Shown here: in pieces, positions 58,801 through 64,000 of the stretch
Position numbering within the stretch: the stretch's first letter is position 1
Layout of the letters: each line of letters starts with the position of its first letter
DNA from: Ziziphus jujuba
Taxonomy: Eukaryota; Streptophyta; Magnoliopsida; Rosales; Rhamnaceae
Direction of reading: 5' to 3'
DNA length: 64,000 nt
Assembly: GCF_031755915.1 (NCBI RefSeq)
Contig: NC_083390.1
Coordinates: forward strand, 17,019,001-17,083,000
Made by a program: the position numbers and the translations under genes
Notes under the pieces: model-generated
The model's database searches: none
What the model was told of the DNA's origin: nothing
The model's input: the letters and a program-made list of their open reading frames with translations, nothing else

Positions 58801-59129
58801 TGTGAACTCGTATCAACGAGTACTTCACAACCATGCATGAGTTAAAGCTTAACTTTGCATGAACAAAAAGTCAACTGTGACACCCCTTGGATAGTTTGGA
58901 CCTCAACTGGTTTTGCTCAAAACTTTCAAACTGTAGCTCCATTTTCAACGTGCTACTAGTCTATGGACTCGTGACAACGTGTACTTTTCAATGTTACCTT
59001 GGTCAATGTGAAATTCCATCAGGAACAAAAAGTCAACTTTTGACCCTTTCTCGGTTAACGACGGTCAAACCCGGTCAACCTTTGTCAAATTTTAGAAATT
59101 TCCGATGTACTTTGGGACAGGGTGTTACA
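55854..59129 (-). mobile_element. Solo LTR nested in an LTR of the same family
   Basis: On the minus strand it starts TGTAACACCCTGTCCC at 59129 and ends GGGTCTTGACA at 55854 (3276 bp). Flanks are CTGAA (55849-55853) and CAGAA (59130-59134), a TSD with one mismatch. It holds the same G-box CCCACGTGGGG near 58497, AAAAGAAAAGAAAAAG tract, CCGG-rich segment near 58080-58420, and the TTGAC leader at 59030-59100. It interrupts the outer LTR immediately beside a GGTGTTCTG motif. Overlapping frames of up to 109 codons on both strands at 58050-58560 are GC/GA-rich LTR sequence, not genes. Confidence 0.78.
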
Positions 59130-60672
59130 CAGAACACCAGTACTATATGGTTCATCTAAAACCAATAAAATCATATATTTTACAAATAGCAAAATCTCAT
59201 TATTTCCACTAGATTTAATACATCTTTTCAAATCCATATGATCCACATTTACTTTAAACCATCATCATAAATCCATTACTTTAAATCCATCCATGTAAAT
59301 TTATCAGTATAAATATACCAATTTTTAACACCATGAAACCAGATCCATAATGTTCAAATGCATAAATATATTTTTGAAGCATAATAATTTAAAATAATAT
59401 TTTTTTCAAATCTTTAAAATCAATTTCAACAAAACATATTAAAAACACGAAAAATTCATACATAATTAAATTCCACCATTTTTCAATACTATAAAATAAA
59501 TTCCACAATTATTCCAATGCATAACAAATTTAAATAAATATTTTCTTAAATATTAAACACAATTAACATATTTTTCAAAAACTAAATTATCACAAAATAT
59601 ACATAATTTAGCACTTGAAAATGAATTTGAAGATGGGTCACTCACCTCAAGTATGCGTATCAATCCAGATCCTCACATGCCCCTAAAATATCAACATTAC
59701 ACAAGATCAAATAAATTAATATTTTATTGGATATTTTACATACGGGTGCTAGGGGGAGCTAACACAAATAGTATCCAAATTTCACAAGTAATATACTGAA
59801 ACAGAACTTATGAAGTGAGGATCATGGATTGAGTCTTACCTTCTGAAGATTGGACCTATGGTAGCTAGAATCTCATCAGAAAGGTTTCAGGTTTAATGTC
59901 CTCGAATCTCACAGACCACCACGAATTGAAGGAAACCGACCTCGGATTTGGATTCAGGGAGGTCAAATTAGTGGGAAAGGATAGGTGGAATCACCGGGAA
60001 CTCGTCGGCGATCTGGCCTTGGATTTTGGGTGGTTAGTCGGTAATGGAAAGGAGGTGGTGGTGGTCAGGCGCATGTACTATTTTGGTGGCCGAGAAATGG
60101 GTAACGGCGGTTTGTCGGTTCCTCCTTCTCTTTCCTCTTTCTCTTTCCTCTTTCTATGTCCTCTTTCTCTTTCTCTCCCCTCCTTCTCTCCCCTTCTCGC
60201 CCAATCAAAAACTTGTGAGTGCTATCGTGCACTCATAGGTTGGCCCAGAAATGTGACATGTGGCACAATGTCATTGGACACTGTGCACACACTCAGATCA
60301 ATGCACATTAAACGATGTCTCAAAAAACTTTACAGGTTCCTAACTTTCTAACTGAATGTCCAAATTAGGCATGCCACTAGTCTATGAACTCGTATTGATG
60401 AGTACTTTACAACCATACATTAGTCAAAGCTAAATTCTACAAAAAATAAAAAGTCAAACTTTGCACCCTTGGACAGTTCGAACCGCAACTTGTTTTGACA
60501 TATATTTCAAACCGTAGCTCCATTTTTGACGTGCTATAAATCTACAAACTCGGATCAATGTGTACTTTGCAATGATCCCTTGATCAACATAGAATTCCAT
60601 CCGGAACAAGAAGTCAAAATTTACACCTTCTTGGTCAATGGCGGTCAACCCGACCAATCTCGGTCAATGTGA

Positions 60673-61463
60673 AGAAAGTTGAGCCAACCTAATCATAACA
60701 TCCATGAGAAAAATCATGATGAGCCAGGACCTTAGCTCTTGAAAAGTAAGGTAATCAATTATAACGTAGCAGAAGCAACATCAACCTAAAATCCCAACGA
60801 ATCGAAACATGTGTATAAAAAGAGAGATATAAAATACTAACCTGTTAAGGTTTATAAAATATTCTCTTATAAGCTATAAGCTAAGGGAGAAAATGTTGAG
60901 GGGGGGTATGATCTAGTGAGAAGGTACTTATCTTATTTAAGTAGGATTTTATCTTTAAGAAAGAGTTTGACATCCATATAGCAAATTCAAAACAGGAATT
61001 TTAAGATAGCAAAAGCAAAAGGATAAAAGTATTGTCAACCTAAGATCATGCCTAATAAAAAGAGTTAAAAAACAAAAATTTCAATTGAGCCTGTGCTTGA
61101 TAAAAGAGTAAAAAAAATAAAAATTAAAGCTGAACCCTTACCCAACAAAGTTATAGAGATAAGACTAAGAGAAATTGTCTCAGGAAGTCAGAAGAAATAA
61201 GAGATTTTTATAGCTCTCATGTTCTCTGGACTTGTCCTCAATTGCGACCTCTTTCGCACCACCATCACCTATCTCGGCCTTAGTTTGAGGAGGTTCCTAA
61301 ACAATAGCAATATCTGCAACAACCTAAAAACCTAAGGAAGTGGCTTCCATGGCTCGCAATAGTATAACTTTTCAGTTATGGCCAGGATTAGCATCATTGG
61401 CTACAATGTAGAAGGCCATGATTCTAGAGTAAAATGTGATGACCAATGTGGACGGGTGCATAG
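60673..61463. other. Unassigned stretch between two LTR elements
   Basis: No gene. It contains AGTTGAGCCAACC, CATCCATGAGAAAAA and GGACCTTAGCTC segments that resemble, in a different order, the stretch at 50240-50305 on the other side of the outer LTR. Confidence 0.5.
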
Positions 61464-62485
61464 TGATACGAACCTAGGACGACCTGCTCCTAAACCCATA
61501 TTATATTAGCCCGGATCTTAATTAAGTTTAAGTTTTAATGGAATGAACCTCAACCCCTAACCAACCTGTGGTTAGAAACCTTGGTATAATGTAGACGCCA
61601 CAATAGGGGATGGAAAACCTATTGATAAGTCAAGCTAAAACAACCAATTCTCTAATGGTGTTTTAGGTGTTCTCAAAGAACAAAGAGATAATTAATCTCA
61701 CAAGTATTTTCTTATTCAAATCAAAGTTGTTTTCTAACTGAAAAATAAGCCTTTAAATAGGCTTTGAAAGAAACAAAATAAACCCTAAAAACCCTAGGAA
61801 AAATCGGCCACACACATAAGGAAACCTAGTTGGCCGTAACTATACTTCCTTTCCTAATCTAAGTTTGATTAATTAATTCCTTTATATTAAATTAGGAATT
61901 AATTAATTTACAATAAAATAAAAACCTTCCTAAAGTTATTTGTCCAGAAAATAAATAAATAAAAACCCAAAAAGAAATAAAGTCAATCGCAAATTAGGTA
62001 ACGAGTTGACTTTGACATCTAGGCTGAATTATGTCTTCAACCGAGCTAACTTATGTCTGCCTGATGTCCGAGCTAACTTATGGCCTATCCGAGCTAACTG
62101 ATGTCTGTCCGAGCTAACTTGTGTCTGGCCGAGCTAACTGATGTCTATCCAAGCTAAGTTGTATCTGGCCGAGCTAAGTTACATCCGATGTCCTAAGTCA
62201 GAGATCAGATGTCCGATATAGTTGATAGCCGAGGTGGAATGTTGTCCGAGGTATAAATGTGCTGTTGATGTCCAAAGGAACTGGTGTTGTCCGAGACATG
62301 GATGACATCAGTGTTGTCCGAGACATGGATGGACTGATGTTGTCCGAGGTAAAAATGCTCCCCGAGGTGTGGATGTGCTCCGACGTATGGATGCCCTCCG
62401 AGGTATCCGAGGTATGGTTGCCCTCCGAGGTATGGATATCCTCCGAGACATGGATGGATGTGTGGGCGCGGGCAGAATCACATCA
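61464..62485 (-). mobile_element. 3' LTR of the Ty3 element at the right edge
   Basis: 1022 bp with TG..CA ends. The half near the polypurine tract is minisatellite (62040-62460); the other half matches the solo LTR at 18498-19631. Confidence 0.85.
62040..62460. repeat. LTR minisatellite, about 20-21 bp units (GTCCGAG core)
   Basis: Two related arrays: CCGAGCTAACT(G/T)ATGTCT units at 62040-62190 and CCGAGGTATGGATG units at 62230-62455. The second array codes for the C-terminal PRRASI/PRRATI-like repeats of the minus-strand frame. Confidence 0.9.
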
Positions 62486-64000
62486 TTCCCCTCCTTTTGA
62501 AAAGGATTTGTCCTCAAATCAAGAGCATCACCTGTAGCAAAAAGAGATAAGTCAGCAACATTAAATGTAGTATGAACATTATACTCACCTGGCAAATCAA
62601 ACCAAATCAAATTTCCATCTTGATGCAGCATAAGCTTGGACTTCCCTTGCTCGGGAAACCTTTCCTTTCTTAGGTGCAAATCTCCTGGATCAAACACTAT
62701 CACAACAACAACTAAAAATACATGCTCATTATAGCAAAGATTACTTTTTGTGAAGTTAGCAAATAATCTTTTCCAAATTTTTGAATTTCCATTAAGTAAA
62801 GCTTTCAACAATGCAGATAAAGTTCTATGCAATAAAGACATCTTTAAATAAATATCTTTGAAATTCATGGTCAGCAATGATTGCTTATTCATAATCACTT
62901 TATTAACATCACCAAAGCTAAGATAAAACTTTATATTTTTCCTTTCTTGTCTTCCTTTTCCTTTCTCACTCATGGTCATCTCACCTTCCTCACTCTCGGC
63001 TTTTACACCAAATTTCTCACTCTTGGTTTTATTAAAATCTCCCCACACAATCTGAGTATTAGAAGACTTACCTTGGACAGCAAGCTCGCCTTTTCCCTCT
63101 TGACTGGATGGTAGTCCACTTGGACTTTCATTTAGGAAGACATCTCCAAATTCCTTCAAAAGAGAAATCATTGAACTTGGCAATTCAAGTTCTTCAAAGT
63201 TAGTTTGATCATTAAAATAATTTTCTTTATAAATCATGACCAACAAGGGTTTTGTACATTCAATAGACTTATTAATATTCCTAAAACTCAAATAAAAATT
63301 CTGGTTTTTCCTCTCTTTTCTTTCTTTTCTTTTTCTTTCCTCGGTTTGGCTCTCATTGGCGGAAATTTCCAGATTTTTTGTGCTCTCGAGTTTGCTCTCT
63401 TTTCTCACCCCTCTCTCAGCTTTTTCTTGGTTCTTCGACTCAATTTGGGTTTTAGAAAGCTTACCTTGATCAGCAACCTCAATCTCACCTTCTTGAAAGG
63501 ATGGTGAAGTCATTGGTGCCATAGTTGCTTTTTCCTTGAGCTTTTCGGCTTCTCTCCTTTGTTGCATTTTTAATTGGTCTTTGTAAACCTCCTTAGGAGA
63601 TAATGGCTCTAGCTTGATTTTCTTTCCTTTAAACCTAAAAAAAATACTATTTTCTCGACCAAAATAAATAGCATCTTTATCAAACTGCCATGGCCGACCT
63701 AATAGTATATGCCCAGCAATCATGGGTACAATATCACATAAAGCTACATCCTCATATCTACCTATATTAAATTTTACTTTGGCTTGTTTGTTTACTTTCA
63801 TCTCACCACTATCATTAAGCCATTGTAATCTATATGGTTTAGGATGTTTTATTGTTTTTAAGCCCAATTTATCAACTACAAGGTTACTTATTACATTAGT
63901 ACAACTCCCACTATTTATAATCATGCTACAAATTTTACCTTGTATTTCATAACGAGTGTGGAAGATGTTCTCACGCTGAATTTGTTCTTCATCCTTGTAG
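62308..64000 (-). CDS. Ty3 polyprotein remnant: protease joined to pol C-terminus, open frame (partial at 5' end)
   Basis: The frame is open from the window edge to a stop at 62308, about 563 codons, so the real start is upstream. Domains in order: a QRENIFHTRYE linker; protease with IINSGSCTNVIS, in which the catalytic Asp (usually IID-x-GSCTNV) is Asn; LLGRPWQFD; LSPKEVYKDQL; a Lys/Glu-rich linker; LKEFGDVFLNESPSGLP, the usual start of RT. There RT, RNase H and integrase are missing, and a diverged second copy of the linker follows (QEGKGELAVQGKSSNTQI). The frame resumes at VFDPGDLHLRKERFPEQGKS and DLPGEYNVHTTFNVADLSLF, the pol tail. About 60 C-terminal residues are read from the LTR minisatellite. 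It cannot transpose alone. Confidence 0.8.
   Translation of the reverse strand, partial: YKDEEQIQRENIFHTRYEIQGKICSMIINSGSCTNVISNLVVDKLGLKTIKHPKPYRLQWLNDSGEMKVNKQAKVKFNIGRYEDVALCDIVPMIAGHILLGRPWQFDKDAIYFGRENSIFFRFKGKKIKLEPLSPKEVYKDQLKMQQRREAEKLKEKATMAPMTSPSFQEGEIEVADQGKLSKTQIESKNQEKAERGVRKESKLESTKNLEISANESQTEERKRKERKERKNQNFYLSFRNINKSIECTKPLLVMIYKENYFNDQTNFEELELPSSMISLLKEFGDVFLNESPSGLPSSQEGKGELAVQGKSSNTQIVWGDFNKTKSEKFGVKAESEEGEMTMSEKGKGRQERKNIKFYLSFGDVNKVIMNKQSLLTMNFKDIYLKMSLLHRTLSALLKALLNGNSKIWKRLFANFTKSNLCYNEHVFLVVVVIVFDPGDLHLRKERFPEQGKSKLMLHQDGNLIWFDLPGEYNVHTTFNVADLSLFATGDALDLRTNPFQKEGNDVILPAPTHPSMSRRISIPRRATIPRIPRRASIRRSTSTPRGAFLPRTTSVHPCLGQH

Larger units (their letters stand above)
50312..60672 (-). 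mobile_element. LTR of the TGTAACACC/CTTGACA family, minus strand, broken by a hAT and an inner LTR
   Basis: The end of the LTR (minus strand) is at about 50312 (CAAGACCTGTCC on plus). It resumes at 54346 (GATAATCCCTGATCTCAAG, CCCTACCGGACCC) after the hAT, runs to 55853, and resumes at 59130 (AGAACACCAGTACTATATGG) after the inner LTR. Leader sequence with TTGAC motifs ends near 60672, but the exact TGTAACACC start is not seen. Shared blocks with 16594-20619 confirm the family. The 151-codon and other frames at 59896-60351 are LTR by-products. Confidence 0.65.
61464..64000 (-). mobile_element. 3' part of an internally deleted Ty3 element (runs off the right edge)
   Basis: The 3' LTR occupies 61464-62485. 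On the minus strand it starts TGATGTGATTCTGCC and ends GGTTCGTATCA, as in the solo LTR 18498-19631. A polypurine tract AAAAGGAGGGGAA (62486-62498) directly precedes it. The coding frame (62308-64000) retains protease and the pol tail but no RT, RNase H or integrase. The 5' end lies outside the window. Confidence 0.85.

Noticed and set aside
59896..60351. 151-codon plus-strand open frame
   Set aside because: It lies in LTR sequence homologous to 17350-17700 and 58060-58420, without a protein-like signature, and the other copies do not preserve the frame.
62259..62537. 92-codon plus-strand frame with MDGL/SEVW repeats
   Set aside because: It is the antisense reading of the LTR minisatellite.

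Overview
This is an AT-rich eudicot-type plant nuclear genome window. The evidence is nested LTR retrotransposons, Cassandra-type TRIM elements with a 5S rRNA-derived LTR core, MULE and hAT DNA elements, MITEs, many microsatellites, and small two-exon genes with plant-type signal peptides. There is no bacterial-style gene packing, no CRISPR array, and no tRNA or functional rRNA gene. The species cannot be named from the sequence alone.

The host-gene content is small but interesting. Six related loci encode, or once encoded, short secreted cysteine-rich peptides: F (2756-3484, minus), A (7733-8809, minus), B (9157-9307, minus), C (28803-29141, plus), D (34247-34633, plus) and E (36927-37160, minus). 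Where both exons are visible, exon 1 is a hydrophobic signal peptide, the intron is phase 1, and exon 2 carries the cysteine-rich mature peptide. Only C is intact (83 aa, ten cysteines). D is its frameshifted tandem copy. A, B, E and F form a second subfamily with about six cysteines and spacing reminiscent of NCR/defensin-like peptides, and each carries at least one disabling change. The mature peptides differ strongly while signal peptides and intron phase are kept, as in fast-evolving defence or signalling peptide families.

The rest is mobile DNA, layer on layer. Left to right: a MULE end with a broken transposase (1-1404); an LTR fragment (4131-5363); a Cassandra TRIM (5886-6583); a giant minus-strand LTR with minisatellites (9308-14636) sitting at the intron end of gene B; a decayed minus-strand chromovirus-like Ty3 element (15117-26690) broken by a plus-strand LTR (16594-20619, itself holding a solo LTR at 18498-19631) and by another solo LTR (22528-24271); a triple-LTR Cassandra array (30867-31871); a nearly complete minus-strand Ty1/copia element with TG..TA ends (37280-41642) next to gene E; a decayed plus-strand Tat/Retand-like Ty3 element (43406-50110); a minus-strand LTR (50312-60672) broken by a 4-kb hAT element carrying a captured mTERF gene fragment (50348-54337) and by a second LTR of its own family (55854-59129); and, at the right edge, a Ty3 element with an internally deleted but open pol frame (61464-64000).

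The strongest leads for new biology are the cysteine-rich peptide cluster and the hAT element carrying an mTERF fragment with its intron. The W-box and G-box-rich LTR family is a regulatory lead. All assignments come from reading the sequence; no database search was run.
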